The notes under the pieces: generated by a model
Told to the model about the DNA's origin: nothing
Seen by the model: the letters and a program-made list of their open reading frames with translations, nothing else
Database searches by the model: none
Translations under genes and position numbers: made by a program
Assembly: GCF_000466985.1 (NCBI RefSeq)
Contig: NZ_BATC01000028.1
Span: forward strand, 1 to 34,154
Direction: 5' to 3'
DNA: 34,154 nt
From: Brevundimonas abyssalis TAR-001
Lineage (GTDB): Bacteria; Pseudomonadota; Alphaproteobacteria; Caulobacterales; Caulobacteraceae
Shown: positions 1 to 8,257 of the stretch, in pieces
Layout: each line of letters opens with the position of its first letter
How positions within the stretch are numbered: the stretch's first letter is position 1

Positions 1-194
1 GAAAAATCGGGGTCTGAATCGTATCAATCGTATGAAATCGCCCTCCCGTGTTCTGGTCGACGCCGCATTATAAGGCATGCAAAACCAGCGGGATTAATTA
101 GCGGCGCTTTTTCGCATCGGGCCCCTGAAACCTGATCGCGCCCGGGGCGTGGACCTGTAAGCCGCGCTAAAATAGTTCAGTGATTTCAATATTC

Positions 195-225
195 CGTCAC
201 CCTCGGGCTTGTCCCGAGGGCCTAT
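195..225 (+). repeat. Palindromic intergenic repeat, copy 1 (forward)
   Basis: A dyad with arms CCCTCGGG (200-207) and CCCGAGGG (213-220) around a CTTGT loop, preceded by CGTCA. It is the same 31-base unit found four more times in this window. It forms an inward-facing pair with copy 2. The resemblance to REP/BIME-type extragenic repeats is by architecture only. Confidence 0.8.
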
Positions 226-300
226 GGTGAAAACAGTCTCGACAGGTCGCCGGGTCGCCCCGGACAGTCAAGGCAGCTCAAAATTACGCTTGAGGCCACA

Positions 301-331
301 ATGGGTCCTCGGGACAAGCCCGAGGATGACG
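301..331 (-). repeat. Palindromic intergenic repeat, copy 2 (reverse)
   Basis: Reverse-oriented copy: CCTCGGG (307-313), loop ACAAG, CCCGAGG (319-325), followed by ATGACG. It matches copy 5 (33985-34015) at nearly every base although the two lie about 33.7 kb apart. About 75 bases of unrelated sequence separate it from copy 1. Confidence 0.8.
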
Positions 332-364
332 GATTTATAGGGACAGACCCCAGGGCGTGGACCC

Positions 365-736
365 ATGAAATCGGCGATGCGGGGTTCGCTCGCAGCCAGA
401 AAGCCAACGTCGCAAATCGACCCGTTGCGGACATTGATCGGACATCGCATTGTCCAGCCTATGGCACTGGATGATCTCGAAGGCGTCGTCGTTGCAAGCG
501 GCACTTGGCTCTATGACGGAGACATCTCCAAGCGCACCCTGGTCACGGCGCGAAACTACGATGTGAGATGGGCAACCTATCACGCCGACGGTCTGCTCAA
601 CGAAGGTGAACTTCCAGCAGAACCGGGGCCAGATGGCCTCTATTACTACGTCTCAGGGACCGGACCATTTCCGACTGTCGCCGACGCCAAGGCTTGGACC
701 GAGCAGGCGTGGGGTCCGGTTGTCTGGGACGAATAG
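365..736 (+). CDS. Hypothetical protein, unknown family (upstream of pair)
   Basis: A 123-residue protein that I do not recognise. The first ~32 residues are basic and low in structure. The part from about residue 40 looks like a folded domain rich in Tyr and Trp (WLYDGD, ARNYDVRWATY, GLYYYVSG, then TEQAWGPVVWDE at the C terminus). There is no signal peptide or membrane segment. The start is uncertain: ATG 365 lies 34 bases after a repeat copy and has no good ribosome site, and ATG 461 (residue 33) is an alternative. The next gene begins two bases after its stop, so the two are probably co-transcribed. Base composition is lower in GC than the neighbouring operons, suggesting acquired DNA. A toxin/antitoxin or effector/immunity pair is possible but nothing in the sequence proves it. 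Confidence 0.6.
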   Translation: MKSAMRGSLAARKPTSQIDPLRTLIGHRIVQPMALDDLEGVVVASGTWLYDGDISKRTLVTARNYDVRWATYHADGLLNEGELPAEPGPDGLYYYVSGTGPFPTVADAKAWTEQAWGPVVWDE

Positions 737-738
737 AT

Positions 739-1065
739 ATGAGTTCCGATCTTTACACGGCTTTCGCTGCCTTACCGGCTGACAGTCAGGCGAGGGTTTT
801 GGCGCGGTTGATCCACATGGAAACGATCCATGTCAGGTCAGCCCACCTTGATGATCCAACCGACACCAAGAACCTGTATGCTTCGAGCGAGTTCACCCAT
901 CGCCTGTCAGGCTTCATCCTCGCCGTTTTGAACACCGACAGCCCAGCGGAACGCGAGGCGGGAATGATCGCCACGATCCTTCGTTCGGTCGAGCCGCGAG
1001 GACAGTTCTATGTTGATAGGCTTGGTGAATGGATCGCTGCGGAAGCCGATCGCAAGGTCCGCTAA
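739..1065 (+). CDS. Hypothetical protein, unknown family (downstream of pair)
   Basis: A 108-residue soluble, mostly helical-looking protein beginning MSSDLYTAFAALPAD. It has regular Leu/Ala heptad-like spacing, acidic and basic residues throughout, and no cysteines, signal peptide or membrane segment. ATG 739 follows the previous stop by two bases, with a weak GGGAC about 10 bases upstream, so translation is probably coupled. I recognise no family. It converges with the uxaA end 43 bases away, and I see no strong terminator hairpin between them. Like its partner it has lower GC than the uronate operon. Real gene likely; function unknown. Confidence 0.6.
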   Translation: MSSDLYTAFAALPADSQARVLARLIHMETIHVRSAHLDDPTDTKNLYASSEFTHRLSGFILAVLNTDSPAEREAGMIATILRSVEPRGQFYVDRLGEWIAAEADRKVR

Positions 1066-1108
1066 TCACCCGTTGCGGCCGTTCGGAACGTCTGCTGTTC
1101 GGCAGGCC

Positions 1109-2605
1109 CTAGAGATAAGCGCCCACCTGCCAAGGGACGAACTCGTTGTCGCCGACGCCCAGGGCCTCGGACTTGCTGGGTTCGCCCGAGGCGACGGCCA
1201 GGATGCGGGCGAAGATGAGATCGCCCACCTCGGCCAGGGACGCGCCGGTCAGGACCGGCGAGGCGTCGATGTCCATGTCCTCGTCCATCCACGACGCCAG
1301 CTTTGCGTTGGAGGCGACCTTGATGGACGGGGCGGGCTTGGCGCCGAACACCGAGCCGCGCCCGGTGGTGAAGACGATCAGATTGGCGCCTGAGGCGATC
1401 TGGCCGGTGGCCGAGCAGGGATCGTAGCCGGGGCTGTCCATGAAGCTGAGGCCCTTCACCGTCAGGGGCTCGGCATAGCCGATGACGTCGTTCAGGGGCG
1501 TTGAGCCGGACTTGGCCACGGCGCCCAGCGACTTCTCCAGAATGGTGGTCAGGCCGCCCTTGAGGTTGCCGGGGGAGGGATTGTTGTTCAGCTCCATCTG
1601 GTGCCGCTCGGCGTAGTCGCGCCACCAGTCCAGCCGGGCGTTCAGACGGTCGGCCACGCCCTGTGACGCGGCCCGGCGCAGCAGCAGATGCTCGGCGCCC
1701 CAGATCTCCGGCGTTTCCGACAGCATGGCCGAGCCGCCCTGGGCCACGAGACGGTCCACCGCCGCGCCCAACGCCGGGTTGGCGGTGACGCCGGACCAGC
1801 CGTCCGAGCCGCCGCATTGCAGGCCCACGGTCAGGTGCTCGGCGGAGACAGTCTGGCGCGTGGCTTTGGCGGCCTCGGCGATCATCTCGCGGACGATGGC
1901 CTGGCCCTGTTCGATGGCGCGGGATGTGCCGCCGGCTTCCTGAATGGTCATGGCGCGCAGGGCAGGCCCGGCCTGAAGCCCCTCGCGGGCCATGAAGTCG
2001 GGGATCTGATTGGCCTCACAGCCGAGGCCCACCACCAGAATGCCCGCAAAATTGGGGTGGCGCGCATAGCCCGCCAGGGTGCGCTGGAGCAGGGTCACGT
2101 CGGGGCTCATGGACGCGCCGCCGCAGCCGCCCTGATGGGTGAAGGCCACAACGCCGTCGACGCCGGGATGATCCTCGGGACGGAAGCTGTCGGCGATACG
2201 CCGGGCGACGGTGGCCGAGCAGTTCACGCTGGTCAGCACGCCGATGTAGTTGCGCGTGCCGACCCGGCCGTCGGCGCGGACATAGCCCTCGAAGGTGGCG
2301 CCGGGCTGGACCGCGACGGGGCGGGCGTCGACGCCGATCTCGGCGTCGCGGCTGTCGTCGGCCATGGCCAGGTTGTGGGTGTGGACATGGGCGCCGGCGG
2401 GGATGGCGGCGCGGGCGCGGCCGATGACCTGTCCGTATTTGCGCACGATGGCGCCCCCGGCGATGGCGTGGCGGGCGACCTTGTGGCCCGCAGCGACGTC
2501 ATCGCGCACCGGGACGGCCAGCCCGTCGGGGGTCGCACCCGCCGCCAGATCCTCGAGCGCCACGGCCACGTCGTCGGCGGGGTTGAGGATCAGGACGCGG
2601 GTCAT
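1109..2605 (-). CDS. uxaA: Altronate dehydratase UxaA
   Basis: Converts D-altronate to 2-keto-3-deoxygluconate, the last step of galacturonate catabolism before KDG kinase. The 498-residue length matches the full-length UxaA family (about 495). Residues ~10-80 are the small SAF-like N-terminal domain ending in a HTHN motif (75-78). The large C-terminal domain carries GTRNY (116-120), HQGGCG (157-162), GLGCEANQ and LQCGGSDGWSG, which supply conserved Cys and His for the Fe-dependent site, and a late MDSPGYDPCSATGQ segment. ATG 2605 overlaps the stop of the preceding reductase gene as ATGA, indicating translational coupling. It is the promoter-distal gene of the uronate operon. Frame is intact. 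D-mannonate/altronate specificity is assigned by family and by the neighbouring UxaC. Confidence 0.93.
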   Translation of the reverse strand: MTRVLILNPADDVAVALEDLAAGATPDGLAVPVRDDVAAGHKVARHAIAGGAIVRKYGQVIGRARAAIPAGAHVHTHNLAMADDSRDAEIGVDARPVAVQPGATFEGYVRADGRVGTRNYIGVLTSVNCSATVARRIADSFRPEDHPGVDGVVAFTHQGGCGGASMSPDVTLLQRTLAGYARHPNFAGILVVGLGCEANQIPDFMAREGLQAGPALRAMTIQEAGGTSRAIEQGQAIVREMIAEAAKATRQTVSAEHLTVGLQCGGSDGWSGVTANPALGAAVDRLVAQGGSAMLSETPEIWGAEHLLLRRAASQGVADRLNARLDWWRDYAERHQMELNNNPSPGNLKGGLTTILEKSLGAVAKSGSTPLNDVIGYAEPLTVKGLSFMDSPGYDPCSATGQIASGANLIVFTTGRGSVFGAKPAPSIKVASNAKLASWMDEDMDIDASPVLTGASLAEVGDLIFARILAVASGEPSKSEALGVGDNEFVPWQVGAYL

Positions 2606-4087
2606 GACTTGGGCAGGCTTTCCACGAAGGCGTCGACAGCGCCCTCGGCGCCGCGCTCGACGAGGCTGAGATGGGCGTTGGCGACAGCCTGGCGAACCGG
2701 GCGTCGGCGGCGAGGGCGGGCGGAAAAACGGCGGACAGGTCCAGCAGGGCGGCGACCTTGGCGGCGGGTCCGGCCGCGCCCTGGACGCGGCGGGCGGTCT
2801 CGGCGGCGAGGGGGTCGTCCACGGTGAAGGCGTTTCCGGCGTCGTCCACGCCGTCCTGCCAGCGCATCCAGCCCGCCACGGCCAGGGCCAGGGCGTCGAT
2901 GGGCTGATCCTTTTCAAGCCGCGCGCGCAGGCGGCCAGCAGGCGCTGGGGCAGTTTCTGGCTGCCGTCCATGGCGATCTGGACCGTGCGGTGCTGCAGCG
3001 CGCTGTTGGCGAAGCGGCGCATCAGCTCGCCGCGATAGGCGGCCACATCCAGACCCGGCGGCGGGGACAGGGTGCTTTCGGCCTCATCCCACAGGGCCTC
3101 GACGAAGCGCGCGTAGGCGGGGATGGCGACCACCTGATCGACGTACTGGAGGCCCGCCAGACCGCCCAGATAGGCGATGGCCGAATGGGCGCCGTTGAGA
3201 AGGCGCAGCTTGGCGTCCTCCCACGGGGCCACATCGGCGGTGACCTGAACCCCGAGAGATTCAAAGTCGGGGCGGGGTCCGGCGAAGCGGTCCTCGATCA
3301 CCCACTGGGTGAAGGGCTCGGTCTTGACCATGCCCTGATCGGCAGCGCCCAGCAGGGCCTCATTGGCGGCTACGTCGTCGGGCGTGGTGGCGGGGACGAT
3401 GCGGTCCACCATGGTCTGGGGAAAGGCGCCGTGGGCCTCGATCCAGTTTTTCAGGCCGGGGTCGATACGCCCGGCCATGTCCAGCACCGCCTGGCGGATG
3501 CGGGCGCCGTTGTGGGGGACGTTGTCGCAGGAGACCACGGTGAAGGGGGGCAGGCCCGCGGCCCTGCGCGCGGCCAGGGCGGCGGTGACGAAGCCCGGCG
3601 CGGTGCGCGGCGCTGACAGGTTGGACAGGTCCGCCGCCACATCGGCATCGTCGATCATCAGGGCGCCGGAGGCGGGGTCGAGCCGGTAGCCTTTCTCCGT
3701 CACGGTCAGGGTGACCATGTGAACGTCCGGGTGGGTCATGGCGGCGACGAGGACGGCCGGGTCCTCGGGGGCCACCAGCACCTGTCCGATCGCGCCGATG
3801 ATGCGCACGTCGCGCCGGTCGCCGTCGCGCACAACGACGCTGTAGAGGCCGTCCTGGGGGTTGAGCTGATCGCGCACGCCGGGCGAGCGCAGGGAGGCGC
3901 CCAGCACGCCCCAGCGCGGGTCGCCCGCCGCCAGGGCGTCGTCGAAGACCACCGCCTGATGGGCCCGGTGAAAGGCGCCGACGCCCAGGTGCACCACCCC
4001 GGTCTTCACCGCCGCGCGGTCATAGGCCGGCTGTGCAACGGCGGGAGGCAGGGCGCCGAGGACGGACGCGGACAGTCGTGGGCTCAT
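2602..4087 (-). CDS. uxuB: Fructuronate/tagaturonate reductase, mannitol dehydrogenase family (two frameshifts)
   Basis: NAD(H)-dependent reductase of the long-chain mannitol dehydrogenase family. The N-terminal Rossmann segment shows HLGVGAFHRAHQ, then VTEKGY, SCDNVPHNG and VDRIVPATTP. The C-terminal half has KLRLLNGAHS with the catalytic Lys, Asn and His. The frame is broken twice. Near 2919-2928 one base is missing; adding it gives ARRLEKDQPIDALALAVAGW. Near 2688-2690 a second base is missing (CCT for CCCT on the plus strand); adding it restores the ending VESLPKS. With both repaired the protein is 495 residues, the normal length. ATG 4087 overlaps the dctM stop (ATGA), and its stop overlaps the uxaA start. 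Sequence type is closest to UxuB, but with UxaC and UxaA around it, tagaturonate to altronate (UxaB role) is equally possible. The breaks are probably sequence errors. Confidence 0.85.
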
Positions 4088-5364
4088 CGCATCAGGTTGG
4101 GCAGGGTCATGGAGAAGGCCGGCACATAGGTGATCAGCATCAGGGAGACGATCAGGGCCAGATAGAACGGCCACATGGTCTTGACCGCATCCTCGACCCG
4201 GATCTTGCCCACGGCGCAGCCCACGAACAGGACCGAGCCCACCGGCGGGGTGACCAGGCCGATGCCCAGGTTCAGCATCAGCACCATGCCGAACTGGATC
4301 GGATCCATGCCCGCCTCCATGGCCACCGGCAGGAAGATGGGCGAGGTGATGACGATCAGGGGCGCCATGTCCATGAAGGTGCCCAGCAACAGCAGGATGA
4401 CGTTGATCATCAGCAGCATGATGATCGGATTGTCCGACACCATGCGCATCAGGTCCGCCAGCTGTTCGGGCGCCTGGTTGAGGGCCAGCAGCCAGCCGAA
4501 GGCCGCCGCCGAGCCGATGATCAGCATGACCATGGCCGTGGTCTTGACCGCATTCATGGCGGCGGTGACGAAGCCCTTGAAGGTCAGGGTCCGGTAGACC
4601 AGGAAGCCCACCACCATGGTGTAGATCACCGCCACGGCCGAGCTTTCGGTGGCGGTGAAGATGCCGCCCAGGATGCCGCCGAAGATGATCACGGCGGTCA
4701 GCAGGCCGGGGATGGCGCCGACGAAGGCCCGGGCGAAGGCGCCCCAGCCCGGGAACTCGCCGCGGGGATAGCCGCGCTTGAGCGCCACCAGCCAGGCGAC
4801 GATCATCAGGATCAGGCCGGTGACGAGGCCGGGGATCACGCCCGCCATGAACAGGTCGGCCACGGAGATGGAGACCCCGGCGGCGGCCGCATAGATGATC
4901 ATGTTGTGCGACGGCGGGATCAGCAGGCCGGTCACCGCGGAGGTGGTGGTGATGTTGACCGCGTAGTCGGCGTCATAGCCGCGCTTCTTCATCATGGGGA
5001 TGAGGGTCGAGCCCAGGGCCGAGGCGCTGGCGATGGCCGAGCCGGACACGCCGCCGAACATCATGGAGGCGCCCACATTGACCGGGCCCAGCCCGCCGCG
5101 GATGCGCCCGACGGCGGCGTTGGCCACGCGAACCAGCCGCTCGGCGATGCCCGCCTGCTGCATCAGGTCGCCGGCGAAGATGAAGAAGGGAATGGCCATC
5201 AGGGCGAAAACGTTCACCCCGGCGGCGATGCGCTGGAACGCCACCAGGGGCGCGATGTCCATGTAGATGAAGGTCACCAGCGAGGCGATGCCGAGGGCGA
5301 AGGCCACCGGCACGCCCAGCACCAGCAGCACCAGCAGGGTCAGGAGGAGAAGCGTCAGCTCCAT
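4084..5364 (-). CDS. dctM: TRAP transporter large permease (DctM family)
   Basis: The large membrane subunit of a sodium-driven tripartite periplasmic transporter; it forms the translocation path in the inner membrane. Its 426 residues are the typical DctM length, with about 12 hydrophobic spans. Family features visible include the N-terminal LLTLLVLLVLGVPVAFALG span, FIFAGDLMQQAGIAERL, GGVSGSAIASASALGS and IPPSHNMIIYA, and near the C terminus MAPLIVITSPIFLPV and GLVTPPVGSVLFVG. It overlaps dctQ by 10 bases and the reductase gene by 4 bases, so all are one transcript. Position among uxaC, uxaA and the reductase points to a hexuronate (galacturonate or glucuronate) as substrate; that specificity is inference. 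Confidence 0.93.
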   Translation of the reverse strand: MELTLLLLTLLVLLVLGVPVAFALGIASLVTFIYMDIAPLVAFQRIAAGVNVFALMAIPFFIFAGDLMQQAGIAERLVRVANAAVGRIRGGLGPVNVGASMMFGGVSGSAIASASALGSTLIPMMKKRGYDADYAVNITTTSAVTGLLIPPSHNMIIYAAAAGVSISVADLFMAGVIPGLVTGLILMIVAWLVALKRGYPRGEFPGWGAFARAFVGAIPGLLTAVIIFGGILGGIFTATESSAVAVIYTMVVGFLVYRTLTFKGFVTAAMNAVKTTAMVMLIIGSAAAFGWLLALNQAPEQLADLMRMVSDNPIIMLLMINVILLLLGTFMDMAPLIVITSPIFLPVAMEAGMDPIQFGMVLMLNLGIGLVTPPVGSVLFVGCAVGKIRVEDAVKTMWPFYLALIVSLMLITYVPAFSMTLPNLMR

Positions 5365-5852
5365 AGCGGTTCAACCTTTCCGCCGCGGGCCTCGGCGATC
5401 AGATGTTCGATCGAAAAGAAGACGATGAGCCAGCCGGCGATGGGCAGGGGCAGGTAGTTGAAGCCCCGCGATATCCCCAGGGTGGCGATCTCGATGTCCC
5501 AGGTGCGGATGACCAGCTCGCCGCCCCACACGCCCATGGCCGCGCCGAACGCGCCGACCACGAGCAGGGAGAAGGCGCGCGCCACCCGCGCCATGGCGGG
5601 GGGCATGGCGTTTGTGGCGGCGGTCATGCCGATGTGGAACTGCTCGCGCACCCCCACGGCGGCGGCGAGCAGGATGAACCAGACCATCAGGGCGAGAGAG
5701 GCCGCTTCGGCCCAGGCGGGCGAGTCGCTGAGCACATAGCGGGCGAACACCTGCCAGCCGATGACGGCGGTCATGACCACCAGGCCGGTGGCGGCGAAGA
5801 CCAGAGTCACGCGGCTTATCCAGCGCGATACGGCGGCGAGGAGGGACAGCAT
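5355..5852 (-). CDS. dctQ: TRAP transporter small permease (DctQ family)
   Basis: The small four-helix membrane subunit that pairs with DctM. It has 165 residues and begins MLSLLAAVSRWISRV. Hydrophobic spans lie at about 13-35, 50-70, 90-112 and 130-152. The DctQ hallmarks WQVFARYVLSDSPAWAEA and FHIGM are present. ATG 5850-5852 lies three bases after the dctP stop. The gene ends 10 bases inside dctM. Length and order P-Q-M are standard for a three-gene TRAP system. Confidence 0.9.
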   Translation of the reverse strand: MLSLLAAVSRWISRVTLVFAATGLVVMTAVIGWQVFARYVLSDSPAWAEAASLALMVWFILLAAAVGVREQFHIGMTAATNAMPPAMARVARAFSLLVVGAFGAAMGVWGGELVIRTWDIEIATLGISRGFNYLPLPIAGWLIVFFSIEHLIAEARGGKVEPLWS

Positions 5853-5855
5853 CGG

Positions 5856-6845
5856 CTACTCCATGGCCTGGATGTCGCGGACCAGCCGCTGTTGCAGGTC
5901 GCTGACGATGAACCGCTCCCAGACCGGCGCCATCAGGGCGCGGAACGGCTCCACGTCCACGTCCTCGATCAGCTCGCAGCCGGCGTCGATGACGTTCTGG
6001 CGCGCCGAGGCCTCGCGCGCATCCCAGATCTCGCGCATGTAGGGCACGCTCTCGTTGGCGCATTCCATGACCAGATCGCGGTCGGCGGGGGTCAGGCGGT
6101 CCCAGGTGCGCCGGGACATGACGAAGGCCTCCGGCGCCATGACGTGGCCGGTGGCGGTGTAGTACCGCGCCACCTCGTGGTGCCGGGTGTCGTCATAGGA
6201 GGGCATGTTGTTCTCGGCGCCGTCTACCACGCCCTGCACCAGCGCCTGATAGACCTCGCCGAAGGGGATGGGCGTGGGGTTGGCGCCCAGGGCGCTGACC
6301 ATGGCCACATAGAGGTCCGACGGCTGCACCCGGATCTTCATGCCGCGCAGATCCTCCGGCGTCCGCACCGGGCGGACCCGGTTGTAGAAGGAGCGCTGGC
6401 CGGAGTCGTAGAAGCACAGGCCGATCAGGCCGTGGGGCCGCAGGGTCTCGAGGATGGCGCGGCCCGGTTCGCCGTCCAGCGACCGGCGCATGTGGTCCGT
6501 GGTGCTGAACAGGAAGGGCAGGGCGGGCACGAAGGTGGTGGGCTCGATCACGTTCAGGGGCGCCAGATTGACCCGGTTCACGTCCAGGCCGCCGAACATG
6601 GTGATCTCGAGGGTGTCGCCCTCGCCGCCCAGCTGGCCGCCGGGATAGTTGCGCAGGCGCAGGCGGCCGTCGGTGCGTTGGGACAGCAGCTCGCCGAAAT
6701 AGTCGACGGCCTGGACCGTGGGATAGCCGGCCGCGTGGGTGTCGGCGCCGCGCAGGGGGCGTTCGCCGATCTCCTGGCTGCAGGCCGCGGCCCCCAGAAG
6801 CAGGGGCGCGGCGAGGGCGGCGCGTCGTGTGGGGTTGATGGTCAA
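5856..6845 (-). CDS. dctP: TRAP transporter substrate-binding lipoprotein (DctP family)
   Basis: Extracytoplasmic receptor that captures the substrate for DctQM. The 329 residues fit the DctP family. Core signatures are GMKIRVQPSDLY (residues 169-179), whose Arg172 corresponds to the carboxylate-clamping Arg, and a later PFGEVYQALVQGVVDGAENN segment (194-213). The N terminus has two Arg, a hydrophobic run and GAAAC at Cys22, so it may be a membrane-tethered lipoprotein rather than the usual freely soluble periplasmic form. The start codon is TTG (6843-6845), overlapping the uxaC stop as TTGA; no nearby in-frame ATG preserves the signal. The likely ligand is a hexuronate, judged from the operon. 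Confidence 0.9.
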   Translation of the reverse strand: MTINPTRRAALAAPLLLGAAACSQEIGERPLRGADTHAAGYPTVQAVDYFGELLSQRTDGRLRLRNYPGGQLGGEGDTLEITMFGGLDVNRVNLAPLNVIEPTTFVPALPFLFSTTDHMRRSLDGEPGRAILETLRPHGLIGLCFYDSGQRSFYNRVRPVRTPEDLRGMKIRVQPSDLYVAMVSALGANPTPIPFGEVYQALVQGVVDGAENNMPSYDDTRHHEVARYYTATGHVMAPEAFVMSRRTWDRLTPADRDLVMECANESVPYMREIWDAREASARQNVIDAGCELIEDVDVEPFRALMAPVWERFIVSDLQQRLVRDIQAME

Positions 6846-8257
6846 AGCTTGTACGCCTGTTTCACGAGGTCATAGGTGAGGGCGCGGGCCACCAGGTGGG
6901 CCTCGTCCTCCTCCAGCCGGTGCTCGACCACCAGCCGGGCCAGGAAGCCGCAGTCCATGCGCCGGGCCACGTCGTGGCGGGCCGGGATCGACAGGAAGGC
7001 GCGGGTGTCGTCGTTGAAGCCGACGGTGTTGTAGAAGCCCGCCGTCTCGGTGGTCTGCTCGCGGAAGCGGCGCATGCCCTCGGGGCTGTCGTGGAACCAC
7101 CAGGCGGGCCCCAGCTTCAGCGCCGGATAGTGGCCCGCCAGCGGGGCCAGCTCGCGGGCGTAGACGCTCTCGTCGAGGGTGAAGACGATCATGGAGAATT
7201 TGGGGTCGGAGCCGAAGCGGTCCAGCAGCGGCTTGAGCGCGCGCACATAGTCGGTGCGGGTGGGGATGTCGGCGCCCTTGTCGCGGCCGAAGCGCTTGAA
7301 GGCCCAGCCGTTGTGGTTGCGGAACGAGCCGGGGTGCAGCTGCATGACCAGACCGTCCTCGACGCTCATGCGGGCCATCTCGGTCAGCATCTGGCCGCGG
7401 AACAGCTCGGCGTCGGCGGGCTCGAACCGGCCCGACACGATCTTTTCGAACAGGGCCTTCGCCTCGGCCGGGGCCAGGTCGGCGGTGAAGGCGGTGGGGT
7501 GGCCGTGATCGGTGGAGGTGGCGCCCATGGCGGCGAAGAATTCGCGCCGGTTCTGCAGGGCCGCCAGATAGCCCTCCCAGGTCAGGGCGTCCTCGCCGGT
7601 GATCGCGCCCAGCTCGACCAGATTGTCCCGGAAGCCCTCGTAGTCGGGGTCCAGCACCGGGTCGGGGCGGTAGGCGGTGAGCACGCGGCCCTTCCAGCCG
7701 GACTCGCGGATGGTCTTGTGGTGCTCCAGAGCGTCCAGCGGGCTTTCGGTGGTGGTGATGACCTCGATGTTGAAGCGCTCGAACAGGGCGCGGGGGCGGA
7801 AGTCGTCCTGCCCCAGCTTGTCGTCCATGACATCGTAATAGTGGTCGGCGGTGTCGGGGGTGAGGCGCTCGGTCAGGCCGAAGACCTCGGAATAGACCCA
7901 GTCGTGCCAGAGGCGCGAGGGGGTGCCCCGGAACAGGGGGTAGTGCTCGGCGAAGCGGCGCCAGATGGCGCGGGGATCGGTCTCGACCGGCCCGCCGTCG
8001 GCGCGCGGCACGCCCAGGCTCTCCATGGACACGCCCTGGCTGAACAGCATGCGGAAGACGTAGTGGTCGGGCGTGATCAGCAGCTCGGCGGGGTTGGCGA
8101 AGGACTCATTGCCGGCGAACCACGAGGGATCGGTGTGGCCGTGCGGGCTGATGATCGGCAGATCCTTGACCTCCGCATAGAGGCGGCGGGCCACGGTGCG
8201 GGTGTCCGCATCGGCGGGGAACAGGCGGTCCGGGTGCAGGCTGAGCTTGGCGGTCAT
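6842..8257 (-). CDS. uxaC: Glucuronate/galacturonate isomerase UxaC
   Basis: Interconverts D-glucuronate with fructuronate and D-galacturonate with tagaturonate, the first cytoplasmic step. It is an amidohydrolase-fold enzyme of 471 residues, close to the ~470 of the family. The metal-site HGH lies at residues 39-41 (SPHGHTDPSWFAG). Further family blocks are TTESPLDALEHHK, QLHPGSFRNHN and FYNTVGFNDDTRAF. I place the start at ATG 8255-8257; a GTG directly upstream (8258-8260) is possible and would add one residue. It is the first gene of the minus-strand uronate operon and faces the large secreted-protein gene across a shared promoter region. Intact frame. Confidence 0.95.
   Translation of the reverse strand: MTAKLSLHPDRLFPADADTRTVARRLYAEVKDLPIISPHGHTDPSWFAGNESFANPAELLITPDHYVFRMLFSQGVSMESLGVPRADGGPVETDPRAIWRRFAEHYPLFRGTPSRLWHDWVYSEVFGLTERLTPDTADHYYDVMDDKLGQDDFRPRALFERFNIEVITTTESPLDALEHHKTIRESGWKGRVLTAYRPDPVLDPDYEGFRDNLVELGAITGEDALTWEGYLAALQNRREFFAAMGATSTDHGHPTAFTADLAPAEAKALFEKIVSGRFEPADAELFRGQMLTEMARMSVEDGLVMQLHPGSFRNHNGWAFKRFGRDKGADIPTRTDYVRALKPLLDRFGSDPKFSMIVFTLDESVYARELAPLAGHYPALKLGPAWWFHDSPEGMRRFREQTTETAGFYNTVGFNDDTRAFLSIPARHDVARRMDCGFLARLVVEHRLEEDEAHLVARALTYDLVKQAYKL

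Larger units (their letters stand above)
1..364. other. Intergenic region with palindromic repeat pair
   Basis: No convincing gene lies here; the short open frames are chance frames running through repeats. Bases 1-190 are noticeably richer in A/T than the rest of the window and hold a short tandem AATCGTAT (17-24 and 27-34). Bases 195-331 hold two oppositely oriented copies of the dispersed palindrome described separately. An 11-base word, GGGCGTGGACC, occurs on both sides of the pair (145-155 and 353-363). No clear promoter could be assigned to the downstream gene at 365. Confidence 0.6.

Noticed and set aside
9..351. GGGGTCTG at 9-16 and its complement at 344-351 as possible terminal inverted repeats of an element
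   Set aside because: Only eight bases long and without a transposase or matching target duplication; chance is likely.
2604..4174. Apparent fusion of the reductase and altronate dehydratase into one 1021-residue protein
   Set aside because: The junction segment is a Pro/Arg-rich out-of-frame stretch caused by two missing bases; repair restores two separate genes with an ATGA overlap, and residues before MSPRL are the out-of-frame end of dctM.
4033..6875. Long plus-strand frames opposite dctM, dctQ and dctP
   Set aside because: Translations are His/Gly/Asp/Gln-rich shadows; the minus strand encodes clear TRAP components with overlapping starts.
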